A DNA stretch of 64,000 nt from Clostridium puniceum. Lineage in GTDB: Bacteria; Bacillota; Clostridia; Clostridiales; Clostridiaceae. The notes below the pieces were generated by a model. It was not told where the DNA came from. It worked only from the letters and a program-made list of their open reading frames with translations, and ran no database searches. The stretch covers positions 1 to 64,000 of the forward strand of contig NZ_LZZM01000125.1 of NCBI RefSeq assembly GCF_002006345.1. Reading direction: 5' to 3'. The position numbers and the translations under genes were made by a program. Position 1 is the stretch's first letter. Each line of letters starts with the position of its first letter. Shown here piece after piece: positions 8,673-18,272 of this stretch.

Positions 8673-10754
8673 ATGTCAGAAAATAGTGTAAATGAGTCTA
8701 TGTTAGATATGTATATTTTTGAGACTAATCAACTTATAGAAAAGTTAGAACAATTAGTAATTGATGGGGAAAAGGAAAACGGCTTTGCCGATTCAATAAA
8801 TGAAATATTTAGAATTATGCATACGGTTAAAGGGTCATCGGCAATGATGTTATTTAATAATATCGCCGAACTTTCACATTCTGTAGAAGATTTATTTTAT
8901 TATCTTAGAGAAAAGAATCCAGAAAATGTAGATAATAATATTTTAAGCGATATTGTATTGGATGCTATTGATTTTATTAAGAATGAAATGTGTAAAATTC
9001 AAAATGGAGATACTCCAGATGGAGATTCTTCGGAGAAAATTAGTGAGATAAAGGAATTTTTAAATATGCTTAAGGCACAGCATGGTGGTGGTGATGCTGT
9101 AACAGAGAAAAAGTCAAAACCATCAAAATTCTTTGTAACAAGTGGAAAAGCTAAGGAAGAAACTGCAAGGGAAAAATATAAAGCTTGTGTCTACTTTATT
9201 GAAGATTGTGGAATGGAAAATATAAGAAGTTTTGGAATTCTTCATAAGCTATCAGAAGTAGCAGAAGTAATAAGTAATACACCAGAAAATATAATTGATG
9301 ACGATGAAAAAGCTAGTGAGGAAATCAAAAAAAATGGTTTTACAATGATTTTTTATTCGGAATTAGATATTGATGCAGTTAAGTCAATAATAAATGAAAC
9401 TGTTTTTCTAAGTAAGTTGGATATTTCTATATTAAAAGATGAGGAAGAAAATATAGAAAATAAAGAAGCGATACAAGTATTAGAAAAAGAAGAACAAGGA
9501 AATGGAATAGAAGAAGAAAATAGACCAAGTGAAGTAGTAAGTAAAAATTCTGTTAAGGAAAAGAAAACTGAAAAGAGTAATTCTCATCAAGATTTTATAA
9601 GTCTAAGTGTAGCAAAAGCAGATAGGCTTATGGATCTTATTGGTGAATTAGTAATTTCGGAGTCAATGGTTACACAAAATCCAGATTTAGCAGGGTTAGA
9701 GCTAGATAATTTTCAAAAATCAGCAAGGCAGCTTCGTAAGATTATAACAGAGATGCAAGATACCGTAATGTCTATAAGAATGGTACCTCTATCTGCAACC
9801 TTTCAGAAGATGAATAGAATTGTTAGAGATATGAGCAAAAAGATGAATAAAGAAGTCAAACTTACTATTATTGGTGAAGATACAGAAGTTGATAAGAAGA
9901 TAATTGAGCATATATCGGACCCATTAATGCACTTAGTTCGTAATTCCATAGATCATGGAATAGAAACTATAGCAGAGAGAATTGATAAGGGAAAACAGCC
10001 AGTAGGGAATTTGGTTTTAGAAGCAAAAAATGCAGGCAGTGATGTACTTATTATAGTAAAAGATGATGGTAAGGGGCTTAATGAGAAAAAAATTCTTGAT
10101 AAAGCAAGAGAAAATAAACTTCTTGATAAAAATGAAAGTGAAATGACTAAAAAAGAAATATTTAACTTGATATTTTTGCCAGGGTTTTCTACTAAGGAAG
10201 CGGTATCTGAATACAGTGGCAGGGGAGTAGGAATGGATGTTGTAATGAAAAATATTGAAAAAATAGGTGGTTCAATTAGTGTAGAGAGCATTGAAGAATT
10301 TGGATCAAGTATGACAATTAAAATACCATTGACTCTTGCAATTATAGATGGAATGAATGTAAAAGTCGGTGAGTCAAGGTATACTCTTCCTACAAGTTCA
10401 ATAAAAGAATTTTTTAGACCCAAAGAAGAAGATATTATAAAAGATCCTGATGATAATGAAATGATTATGGTTAGAGGAGAATGTTATCCAATATTTAGAC
10501 TTAACGAGCATTTTGCTGTAAAGACAACTTTAAATCATCTTTCGGAAGGTGTTTTAATAATGGTAGAGCAAGACGAAAATGGCTTCTGCATTTGGGTAGA
10601 TGAATTATTAGGACAACAACAGGTAGTTGTAAAGGCGCTTCCAAGTTATATTAAGAATACTAAAAATATAAAGGATTTAGCAGGATGTACTCTTTTAGGT
10701 GATGGAAACATAAGTCTTATTATTGATATTGGAGGTATAATTTCAAAAATATAA
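8673..10754 (+). CDS. cheA: Chemotaxis histidine kinase CheA
   Basis: CheA takes signals from receptor arrays through CheW and phosphorylates CheY and CheB. The 693 residues hold an Hpt domain with the phospho-acceptor His50 in IFRIMHTVKGSSAMM, a CheY-binding P2-like region (about 150-260), a dimerisation domain, and the HATPase domain with HLVRNSIDHGIE, DDGKGLNEKKI and YSGRGVGMDVV. A CheW-like regulatory domain ends the protein (about 555-693). The linker at 270-305 is very rich in Glu and Lys. GGGGAGGGAATTG precedes the ATG. It is first gene of a unit with an MCP, cheR and cheB. Confidence 0.97.
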   Translation: MSENSVNESMLDMYIFETNQLIEKLEQLVIDGEKENGFADSINEIFRIMHTVKGSSAMMLFNNIAELSHSVEDLFYYLREKNPENVDNNILSDIVLDAIDFIKNEMCKIQNGDTPDGDSSEKISEIKEFLNMLKAQHGGGDAVTEKKSKPSKFFVTSGKAKEETAREKYKACVYFIEDCGMENIRSFGILHKLSEVAEVISNTPENIIDDDEKASEEIKKNGFTMIFYSELDIDAVKSIINETVFLSKLDISILKDEEENIENKEAIQVLEKEEQGNGIEEENRPSEVVSKNSVKEKKTEKSNSHQDFISLSVAKADRLMDLIGELVISESMVTQNPDLAGLELDNFQKSARQLRKIITEMQDTVMSIRMVPLSATFQKMNRIVRDMSKKMNKEVKLTIIGEDTEVDKKIIEHISDPLMHLVRNSIDHGIETIAERIDKGKQPVGNLVLEAKNAGSDVLIIVKDDGKGLNEKKILDKARENKLLDKNESEMTKKEIFNLIFLPGFSTKEAVSEYSGRGVGMDVVMKNIEKIGGSISVESIEEFGSSMTIKIPLTLAIIDGMNVKVGESRYTLPTSSIKEFFRPKEEDIIKDPDDNEMIMVRGECYPIFRLNEHFAVKTTLNHLSEGVLIMVEQDENGFCIWVDELLGQQQVVVKALPSYIKNTKNIKDLAGCTLLGDGNISLIIDIGGIISKI

Positions 10755-10832
10755 GTTTCAGAATTTATTTTATTAATTTGTGCGGTGAATAAATATTATT
10801 CTTATAATTAAGGAGAAACTGGAGGAAGCGTT

Positions 10833-12578
10833 ATGAAATTATTAAAGAATATGAAAATCAAAACAAAGTTAATATTAGCATTTGTTATTGTGGCGTTCAT
10901 ATCTGGTATAGTTGGACTTATAGGAATTACAAGAATAAATAAAACTAACAAAGATTATACGGAACTATATGAAAATTATGGAGTTGCTATTGGTGATATT
11001 GGTAATGTATCTATTTCATATCAAAGACTTAAGATAAATTTAGATAACCTTATCTTATATAAGAATAGCAGCGAAAGAAACGAGTATATAGATAAGATAA
11101 ATAGTTATGATAATAAAATTAAAGAGAATTTAATTTTATTTGAAAAGTCTATTCAAACAGAAGAAGCTAGAGAAGAATTTGATAATTTAAAGAAATCCTT
11201 AGATAAATACAACATAATAAAAGACAAAATTATTAATCTAGTAAATTCAAAAAAAGAAGATGAAGCACTTGTATTAATGAGTCAGACTACAACAAAAAGT
11301 TTATCTGATGAAATAAACAATTCTATAGACAAATTATTTGAACTAAAGATAAATGGTGGAAACAACAAAGTCAAAGAATATTCTTCAGAAGTAAATTTAT
11401 CAGTTGGAAGGATAGTTATTTTAGTTGTTATAGCCATGATAGTAGCTATAATCTTGGGAATTACAATTTGCAGAGCTATATGCAAGGCGATAGGAAATCT
11501 TACGGAAGTTACAAATGAAATCAGTAATGGGAATCTTGATGTGAAAATTGTAAATGATTCAAAAGATGAGATAGGAATTCTTTCAGAAGCTATGAAAAAG
11601 ATGGGGTATAGATTAAATCAAGTTTTGGAACAGATAAGTTTTGCGTCAGAACAGGTTACGGTTGGTTCTAGGCAAATGGCAGATTCGACAGTAGCCTTAT
11701 CTCGGGGTGCTACAGAACAAGCAAGTGCTGTTGAGGAGTTAACAGCTTCTATTGATGCAATATCTACTAAGATTAAAATGAATGCTGAAAATACAAAAAG
11801 GGTTAATGATATAGCAGATAATACAAAAACAAATGCAATAAAAAGAAATAGTGAAATGAAGTTAATGCTTGAAGCTATGAATGAAATTAATATTTCATCT
11901 AAAAACATTTCAAAAATAATTAAAGTAATTGATGAAATTGCATTTCAAACAAATATACTTGCATTAAACGCAGCAGTAGAAGCAGCTAGAGCAGGTAAAT
12001 ATGGTAAAGGGTTTAATGTGGTAGCAGAAGAAGTACGTGACTTAGCTCAAAGATCTGCAAGGGCTGCTAAAGAAACCACAGAAATAATAGAAGATTCTAT
12101 TGTTAAAATTGTAGATGGAAGTAAAATTGCGAATCAAACTGCAGAGGCACTAGATAATATAGTAAAAGATATTGAAGAAGTTGCTAATATAATTGGACAT
12201 ATATCAGAAGCATCAGAGGAACAATCAACAGGAATATTACAAATATCTCAAGGTGTAATTCAGATATCAGAAGTAGTACAAAGTAATTCAGCTACAGCAG
12301 AAGAAAGTGCAGCATCTAGTGAAGAATTAGCGGGACAAGCAGAAGTGTTAAAAGAGCAAGTTAACATGTTTAATTTAAAGAAGAATGTTAATTTAAATTT
12401 TTATGAAGAATTTAATTATAAAAAAGCAAGTTCTATTAACAAACAAAATAATTTAAAACAGGATAGCAAGATTAAAGAACTTAAAAATACACCTATACAA
12501 GAACTTGTACCTGCAAATCGAACAAATGTGAATGTAGGAAGAATAATTCTTAGTGATGACGAATTTGGAAAATATTAA
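10833..12578 (+). CDS. Methyl-accepting chemotaxis protein with a four-helix-bundle sensor
   Basis: The 581-residue receptor begins with a membrane helix (about 10-32). An outward helical sensor of the 4HB_MCP type follows (about 33-185), then a second helix VGRIVILVVIAMIVAIILG and a HAMP domain. The signalling domain contains the conserved tip [23 protein letters not shown]. The region after EQVNMFNLKKN is a 60-residue hydrophilic tail. It is closely related to the 539-residue receptor in the cheY unit, so the two probably arose by duplication. It lies 78 nt after cheA. Confidence 0.94.
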   Translation: MKLLKNMKIKTKLILAFVIVAFISGIVGLIGITRINKTNKDYTELYENYGVAIGDIGNVSISYQRLKINLDNLILYKNSSERNEYIDKINSYDNKIKENLILFEKSIQTEEAREEFDNLKKSLDKYNIIKDKIINLVNSKKEDEALVLMSQTTTKSLSDEINNSIDKLFELKINGGNNKVKEYSSEVNLSVGRIVILVVIAMIVAIILGITICRAICKAIGNLTEVTNEISNGNLDVKIVNDSKDEIGILSEAMKKMGYRLNQVLEQISFASEQVTVGSRQMADSTVALSRGATEQASAVEELTASIDAISTKIKMNAENTKRVNDIADNTKTNAIKRNSEMKLMLEAMNEINISSKNISKIIKVIDEIAFQTNILALNAAVEAARAGKYGKGFNVVAEEVRDLAQRSARAAKETTEIIEDSIVKIVDGSKIANQTAEALDNIVKDIEEVANIIGHISEASEEQSTGILQISQGVIQISEVVQSNSATAEESAASSEELAGQAEVLKEQVNMFNLKKNVNLNFYEEFNYKKASSINKQNNLKQDSKIKELKNTPIQELVPANRTNVNVGRIILSDDEFGKY

Positions 12579-12591
12579 AGAGGGTGATATT

Positions 12592-13407
12592 ATGGTTGAA
12601 ATTACTGATAAGGAGTTTACACAATTAGCTAAATATATAAAGGATAATTACGGGATTAACCTTAAGGAAGAAAAGAAGATGCTTGTTATTGGACGGCTTC
12701 ATACTGTTTTGGCGGAGAATAACTTTGATAATTTTTCTCAGTATTATGAGTATTTAATTTCTGATAAGACTGGAAATGCTGTTAATATATTGGTAAGTAA
12801 AATTACTACTAATCATACATATTTTATGCGTGAAAAGACTCATTTCGATTATTTAAAAGAAAAGGTACTTCCTAAGTTAATGACATTAGTTAAGGATAGA
12901 GATTTGAGATTGTGGTGCGCTGGCTGTTCATCAGGCGAGGAAGCATATACCCTTGCAATGATATTAGACCAATTTTGCCAAGAACAAAAGTTATGGTGGG
13001 ATAAGAAAATTTTAGCGACAGATATATCTGATAAAGTTTTAAATATTGCAAGAAATGGTATATATCAAAAAGAGCAAATAATGCCTTTACCAGAAGGTTG
13101 GAAAAGAGATTATTTAAAAAGATTTGACCAAGATAATTTCATATTTAGAGATAAGATAAAAAATGAGATTATATATAGAAAATTTAATCTAATGGAAAGA
13201 ACATTTCCTTTTAAGAAAAAATTTCATGTGATTTTTTGTAGAAATGTAATGATTTATTTTGACATGAATACGAAAAATGAATTAATTAATAAATTTTATA
13301 ACGGCATGGAATCAGGAGGGTATCTTTTTATAGGACATTCGGAATCTTTAAATGGTCAAGCCACAGGGTTTAAGTATATAATGCCATCTGTATATAGAAA
13401 GGAATAA
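12592..13407 (+). CDS. cheR: Chemotaxis protein methyltransferase CheR
   Basis: CheR transfers methyl groups from S-adenosylmethionine to glutamates of chemoreceptors. The 271-residue protein has an N-terminal helical domain and the SAM-binding fold with WCAGCSSGEEAYTLAMI, LATDISDKVL and IFCRNVMIYFD. A start at 12553 would overlap the previous gene by 26 bases; the ATG at 12592 follows GAGGGTGAT directly and was preferred. No C-terminal extension or TPR is present. Confidence 0.96.
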   Translation: MVEITDKEFTQLAKYIKDNYGINLKEEKKMLVIGRLHTVLAENNFDNFSQYYEYLISDKTGNAVNILVSKITTNHTYFMREKTHFDYLKEKVLPKLMTLVKDRDLRLWCAGCSSGEEAYTLAMILDQFCQEQKLWWDKKILATDISDKVLNIARNGIYQKEQIMPLPEGWKRDYLKRFDQDNFIFRDKIKNEIIYRKFNLMERTFPFKKKFHVIFCRNVMIYFDMNTKNELINKFYNGMESGGYLFIGHSESLNGQATGFKYIMPSVYRKE

Positions 13408-13471
13408 GTTGTTATTTTAGAGGGCTATAAGTTAAATTTATTATGATTTAAAAGGTAAAAGGGTGACGATT

Positions 13472-14521
13472 ATGAGAAAAATTAGAGTATTAGTAGTTGA
13501 CGATAGTATGGTATTTAGGGAGGCAATATCGAGGGGGATATCAAATGATCCTAGAATAGAAGTAGTTGGAAAAGCTGTAGACCCTTATGATGCTAGAGAT
13601 AAGCTCTTGGAATTGAATCCTGATGTAATGACTTGTGATGTAGAAATGCCTAAGTTAAATGGAGTTGAATTTATAAGAAGGCTTCTTCCACAATATAAAA
13701 TTCCAATAGTAGTTGTAAGTTCTGTAAGTGATATTGTATTCGATGCTATGCAGGCTGGTGCAGTAGATTTCCTAAGTAAGCCCGATGCAAGAATGCCTAA
13801 TGCTTTTGATAATTTTATAAGCGAATTAATACTTAAAATTAAAGGGGCGGCAAATGTAAATCTATTAGCTAATTTAGCACAAGGGACAAGGTCTAATATC
13901 CATAATATAGTTGGAAGAAATGATTTACCAAAAAGCAGCAGTTTACTACAAAGTAATAGTAAATTAATTGCCATTGGTGCTTCTACAGGCGGTACTGAGG
14001 CTGTTTATAGTATATTGAAAGTTCTTCCTAAAACAGTCCCAGGAATAGTAGTAGTACAACATATACCACCAATATTTTCTAGAATGTTTGCAGAAAGACT
14101 AAATTTGCAGACAGAATTTAAGGTTAAGGAAGCACAAACAGGGGATATTATAGAATCCGGTAGTGTATTAGTTGCACCAGGAGATAAGCATATTAAGATT
14201 AAAAGGATAGCAGATAAATATATTGTTGAACTTAGCCAAGGAGTTAAAGTCAGCGGGCATTGTCCATCTGTAGATGTGCTTTTTGAATCAGTTGCAAAGA
14301 TGGCAGGGAAAAATGCTGTAGGAGTTCTACTTACTGGGATGGGACAAGATGGAGCAGCAGGACTTATGTCAATGAGAAAAGCAGGTGCAAGGACTATAGG
14401 ACAAGATAAAGAATCGTCAGTTGTTTATGGTATGCCAAAGGTAGCCTTTGACATAGGAGCAGTAGAAAAACAAGTTTCTCTTTCAAGCATTCCCAGTGTT
14501 TTATTTAATATGTTTAGATAA
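13472..14521 (+). CDS. cheB: Chemotaxis response regulator protein-glutamate methylesterase CheB
   Basis: CheB removes methyl groups from receptors, and its receiver domain is activated by CheA. Residues 1-120 form the receiver with D10, D11, the phospho-acceptor D56 (MTCDVEMP) and the Lys of FLSKPD. The methylesterase domain (about 160-349) carries the catalytic Ser in GASTGG, His in VVQHIP and Asp in TGMGQDGAAG. The GTG at 13463 is part of the ribosome site AAGGGTGA, so the ATG at 13472 is taken as the start (349 aa). Confidence 0.96.
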   Translation: MRKIRVLVVDDSMVFREAISRGISNDPRIEVVGKAVDPYDARDKLLELNPDVMTCDVEMPKLNGVEFIRRLLPQYKIPIVVVSSVSDIVFDAMQAGAVDFLSKPDARMPNAFDNFISELILKIKGAANVNLLANLAQGTRSNIHNIVGRNDLPKSSSLLQSNSKLIAIGASTGGTEAVYSILKVLPKTVPGIVVVQHIPPIFSRMFAERLNLQTEFKVKEAQTGDIIESGSVLVAPGDKHIKIKRIADKYIVELSQGVKVSGHCPSVDVLFESVAKMAGKNAVGVLLTGMGQDGAAGLMSMRKAGARTIGQDKESSVVYGMPKVAFDIGAVEKQVSLSSIPSVLFNMFR

Positions 14522-14527
14522 GAAGAG

Positions 14528-14552
14528 GTGGACTAGGGTTGAACTAGTCCAC
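14528..14552 (+). terminator. Hairpin after cheB
   Basis: GTGGACTA (14528-14535) and TAGTCCAC (14545-14552) form a perfect 8-bp stem directly after the cheB stop. The downstream T content is weak, so termination may be partial. Confidence 0.55.
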
Positions 14553-14654
14553 TATGAATTTTAGATAGAACAAGATTATTAAAAATAAAGTCAGCCTAGT
14601 TATATTCTTAATACAATTAAAAGAATATATGTAACTAAAACATAAACGATTAAT

Positions 14655-15305
14655 TTAAACTAATTCATTCCTAACTGCATATACTGCTAATTGAGTTCGA
14701 TCTTTTAATTGAAGTTTTGAAATAATTTCAGTAATTATGTTTTTTACAGTTCCTTCAGCAATAAATAAAGAGGCTCCAATCTCTTTATTATCTTTACCAT
14801 CCACTATCATTGATACTATACTTAGTTCCCTTTCTGTTAAAGAAACATTTATACCAGAGACCTCAAGAACTTTAGTTTTATTATTTTCCTTACGCAGATT
14901 TAATACTATAGGATCTAAAAGATCTTTATCAACTATGCCAAGTCCTAAGGAAGCACTCTTTATAGATAATATTAATTCTTCAGTACTAATATTTTTTAAA
15001 ACATACCCATCAGCACCATTACTTATAGCAGTAGCAACATCCTCTTTATCGTTAGAAGCAGTAAGTATTAGAACTTTAATTGATGGAAAAGCTTCTTTAA
15101 TTAATTTTGTAGCCTCGGTACCATTGCATACAGGCATGCATAAATCCATTAAAACCACATTAGGTTTATATTCTTTGCATAAATTGTAAGCTTCTTTTCC
15201 GTTAGTAGCAGAAGCCACAACTTTTATATCACTATTATTTTCAATTATATTTTTAAAACTTTCTCTTAAAAGTTTCTGATCTTCAGCAATAATTACTGTT
15301 GTCAT
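14655..15305 (-). CDS. NarL/LuxR-family response regulator
   Basis: This 216-residue cytosolic transcription regulator has an N-terminal receiver (MTTVIIAEDQ, phospho-acceptor Asp in VVLMDLCMPVC, Lys in YVLKNIS). The C-terminal LuxR-type helix-turn-helix is LTERELSIVSMIVDGK then EIGASLFIAEGTVKNII. An upstream in-frame ATG would add 21 residues, but the start at 15305 has AGAGAGG at proper spacing and begins at the natural receiver boundary. No histidine kinase adjoins it. It lies between the cheB and cheY units on the opposite strand, divergent from cheY and next to the shared cis module. It may regulate chemotaxis genes, but that is speculation. Confidence 0.92.
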   Translation of the reverse strand: MTTVIIAEDQKLLRESFKNIIENNSDIKVVASATNGKEAYNLCKEYKPNVVLMDLCMPVCNGTEATKLIKEAFPSIKVLILTASNDKEDVATAISNGADGYVLKNISTEELILSIKSASLGLGIVDKDLLDPIVLNLRKENNKTKVLEVSGINVSLTERELSIVSMIVDGKDNKEIGASLFIAEGTVKNIITEIISKLQLKDRTQLAVYAVRNELV

Positions 15306-15499
15306 ATATAAAAACCTCTCTTTACTCAAATGAATTAAATTTTGCATAATAATATACATTATAAACACAGAATAAATACAAAGTATATTTTGTCTCTTAA
15401 TACGTCATAATTGCTTATATTATTATAAATTATACCATTTTGTGAAAGTTAGAACAATGTATAAAAATATTCTATATTGATAAATAAATATAGGAATAA

Positions 15500-15565
15500 G
15501 TGCAATTTGCATTTTAGCATAAATTTGTTGTGCAATTTGCATATGACTACATGACTTGCGGGACT
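15500..15565 (+). promoter_or_regulatory. Composite regulatory module upstream of cheY (copy B)
   Basis: GTGCAATTTGCAT occurs at 15500-15512 and 15530-15542, again 30 bp apart. TGACTTGCGGGACT follows at 15552-15565, 21 bp after the second TGCAATTTGCAT starts. The block ends 86 bp before the cheY ATG. The spacing matches copy A exactly, while the bases between the blocks differ, which argues for functional constraint rather than recent duplication. Confidence 0.75.
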
Positions 15566-15651
15566 ACAAACATATTATAAAAATATTTACAATAATAGTG
15601 TTAAGAAAAATATATAAGCTTAGATAATGTTTATTAAAGGGGAGAGCGCAT

Positions 15652-16017
15652 ATGAAAAGAGTACTTGTAGTAGATGATGCAGCATTTATGAGATTATCTC
15701 TAAAAATGTTATTGGAAAAGTCAGGGTTTGAAGTTGTGGGAGAAGCTGAAAATGGATTTAAGGCTATACAATTATATAAACAATTAAAACCAGATATAGT
15801 TACCATGGATTTAACTATGCCAGAAATGGGAGGAATAGATGCTATAAAGATGATAAAAGCAATAGACAAGGATGCTAGAATTATAGTTATTTCATCTATG
15901 GGACATGAAATATCAGTTAAGGAAGCTATATTGGCAGGAGCAATATCGTTTATAGTTAAACCGTTTAAAGAAGACGTAGTTTCAAAGCAGCTTGCTACTA
16001 TTAGTCAAAATATTTAA
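15652..16017 (+). CDS. cheY: Chemotaxis response regulator CheY
   Basis: A single receiver domain of 121 residues, phosphorylated by CheA and then acting on the flagellar switch. D8 and D9 form the acidic pocket, D53 (TMDLTMPEMGG) is the phosphorylation site, and the Lys of FIVKPFKED completes the active site. GGGGAGAGC precedes the ATG. It opens a unit with cheW, an MCP and further two-component genes, preceded by the shared cis module. Confidence 0.94.
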   Translation: MKRVLVVDDAAFMRLSLKMLLEKSGFEVVGEAENGFKAIQLYKQLKPDIVTMDLTMPEMGGIDAIKMIKAIDKDARIIVISSMGHEISVKEAILAGAISFIVKPFKEDVVSKQLATISQNI

Positions 16018-16093
16018 CCAAATAAAAAAGTATTAAAAATTTTTTATTAAGGTTAATTTAGGGATAAAGTTTTAGTGGAAAGGGTGGTTTAGA

Positions 16094-16588
16094 ATGAATG
16101 TGAATATGATTAATGATAATGTAGACATGGAGGAAGATACTCAAAAAGGAAAATACCTTACTTTTGTTTTGGATAGTGAATCTTATGGCATAGGTATAAA
16201 CTATGTTACAGAAATTATTGGGATACAGCCCATAACATTAGTTCCAGAACTTCCAAACTATATAAAAGGAATCATTAATTTAAGGGGAAAGATAATTCCT
16301 GTAATGGATGTAAGGTTGAGATTTAAGAAGACATTTAGAGAGTATAATGATAGAACTTGTATAGTTGTTGTAGATATAAATGAATTATCAATTGGTCTTA
16401 TTGTGGATAGTGTTTCTGAAGTGTCAATAATACAAGATGAAAACATTGTACCACCACCAAATTTAAATAAGGTCAGTAATAAGTATATAAGTGGTATAGG
16501 AAAAATAGATAATGAGGTAAAGCTAATTTTAGATTGTGATAAATTAATAAACTATGAGGATATTGATGGTTTAAGCAATATTGAATAA
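16094..16588 (+). CDS. cheW: Chemotaxis coupling protein CheW
   Basis: CheW couples CheA to the receptors. The 164-residue protein begins its SH3-like CheW fold at about residue 18 ([22 protein letters not shown]), with [21 protein letters not shown] in the middle and [14 protein letters not shown] at the end. The first 15 residues are an extra acidic stretch. It is 76 nt after cheY and 17 nt before the next receptor gene. Confidence 0.96.
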   Translation: MNVNMINDNVDMEEDTQKGKYLTFVLDSESYGIGINYVTEIIGIQPITLVPELPNYIKGIINLRGKIIPVMDVRLRFKKTFREYNDRTCIVVVDINELSIGLIVDSVSEVSIIQDENIVPPPNLNKVSNKYISGIGKIDNEVKLILDCDKLINYEDIDGLSNIE

Positions 16589-16605
16589 TATGGGGAGGGA
16601 CAAAA

Positions 16606-18225
16606 ATGAATTGGTTTTATAATATGAAAATAAGTGCGAAAATACTTTTGGGATTTTTTATTGTAGCTCTTATTGCAGTGATTATAGGGACTCAAGGTAT
16701 ATTAAATACCAATAAGATTAGTCAACTTGATACGCAATTGTATGAAAAAATGACAAAGCCATTAGAAGATGTGATGAAGATTTCTAATTCATTTAGTAGT
16801 ATAAGAGTAAATGTTAGAGAGATATTACTTGAAGATGATTTATCAAAGGTACAAGAAATTAGTAATACAATTAAAGAAGCAAGTAATGAATTTGATTTAA
16901 GTGTAAATAAAATTTCAGAGACAACACTGACTACTGAGGGCGCCGAGGTTGTAAAACAAATAAAAACTTCAAAAGCTAAATGCATGGATGTTATAAATAG
17001 ATCAATACAACTAAAAATTGAAAATAGAAAGGAAGAAGCAAGTAACGTTCTTCATAATGAAGGGAAGGTAGTTTTAGGTGAACTAAATACTGCAATTGCA
17101 AATTTAACAACGCTGAAATTAGATCTTGCAAAAGAAGCATCTGAAAGTAACAATCAAATTGCAGCAGATACAACAACATTAACAATAATAATCTTAGCTG
17201 TTGGAGTAATAATGGCGGTGTTAATTGGTATATTTATTTCTTCAACAATAAGCAAACCAGTTCGTAAAATAATAAAAATAGCTGATAAGGTTGCTGATGG
17301 AGATTTTGATGTAACAATTAATATAAGTGGTAAAGATGAAGTTGGCTTATTAGGTGCTTCTTTTAGAAAGATGACTGATAAGCTAAATAATACTATGTGT
17401 TATATAAATTCAGCGTCTGAGCAAGTGGCATCAGGTTCGAAACAAGTATCAGATTCAAGTATAGCTCTTTCTCAAGGTGCCATGGAACAAGCAAGTGCAA
17501 TTGAAGAATTAACAGCATCAATTGAAGAAATATCTGCTCAAACTAAGATGAATGCAGAAAATGCTACAAATGCTAATGAGATTGCTGAAAATGCTAAAGT
17601 CAATGCTCAAAATGGATATGGACAAATGAAAGAAATGCAAAATGCTGTAGATGAAATAAATAATGCATCAACTAGTATATATAAGATTATTAAAGTTATT
17701 GATGAAATTGCCTTCCAAACTAATATTTTAGCTTTAAACGCTGCTGTCGAAGCAGCTAGAGCAGGTCAACATGGAAAAGGTTTTGCAGTTGTTGCAGAAG
17801 AGGTTAGAAACTTAGCAGCTAGATCTGCAAAGGCAGCTAAGGAAACTACAGAGATGATTGAAGGTTCAATTAAAAAATCAGAGGCAGGAACAAAGATTGC
17901 AAATCAAACTGCTGAAGCATTAAATAAAATTGTGGAAAACACTGTACAAGTTGCGGATTTTATAGATCAAATAGCAATAGCATCAAATGAACAATCCGAA
18001 GGTATTGCACAAATTAATGCAGCAGTCATGCAAGTATCAACTGTAGTACAAACTAATTCAGCAACTTCAGAAGAAAGTGCAGCGGCTAGTGAAGAATTAG
18101 CGTCTCAAGCAGAAATGTTAAAGGATCAAGTTAGTCAATTTAATTTAAAGAAAAACAGTAATTCATCAACTTATAATAATTCAGTAAAAAATATAGACCT
18201 AGATAATATGCCAGAATATATGTAA
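16606..18225 (+). CDS. Methyl-accepting chemotaxis protein with a four-helix-bundle sensor
   Basis: The 539-residue receptor has a membrane helix at about 10-30, a helical outward domain (about 35-190), a second helix [20 protein letters not shown] and HAMP ([21 protein letters not shown]). The signalling domain has [24 protein letters not shown] at the tip. It ends soon after the last methylation helix with a short Asn/Ser-rich tail. GGGGAGGGAC precedes the ATG. It is close kin to the 581-residue receptor of the cheA unit. Confidence 0.95.
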   Translation: MNWFYNMKISAKILLGFFIVALIAVIIGTQGILNTNKISQLDTQLYEKMTKPLEDVMKISNSFSSIRVNVREILLEDDLSKVQEISNTIKEASNEFDLSVNKISETTLTTEGAEVVKQIKTSKAKCMDVINRSIQLKIENRKEEASNVLHNEGKVVLGELNTAIANLTTLKLDLAKEASESNNQIAADTTTLTIIILAVGVIMAVLIGIFISSTISKPVRKIIKIADKVADGDFDVTINISGKDEVGLLGASFRKMTDKLNNTMCYINSASEQVASGSKQVSDSSIALSQGAMEQASAIEELTASIEEISAQTKMNAENATNANEIAENAKVNAQNGYGQMKEMQNAVDEINNASTSIYKIIKVIDEIAFQTNILALNAAVEAARAGQHGKGFAVVAEEVRNLAARSAKAAKETTEMIEGSIKKSEAGTKIANQTAEALNKIVENTVQVADFIDQIAIASNEQSEGIAQINAAVMQVSTVVQTNSATSEESAAASEELASQAEMLKDQVSQFNLKKNSNSSTYNNSVKNIDLDNMPEYM

Positions 18226-18272
18226 AAACCAAAGATAACTAAACGCAAATCTTCTTTAATGAGGTGAAGGTT

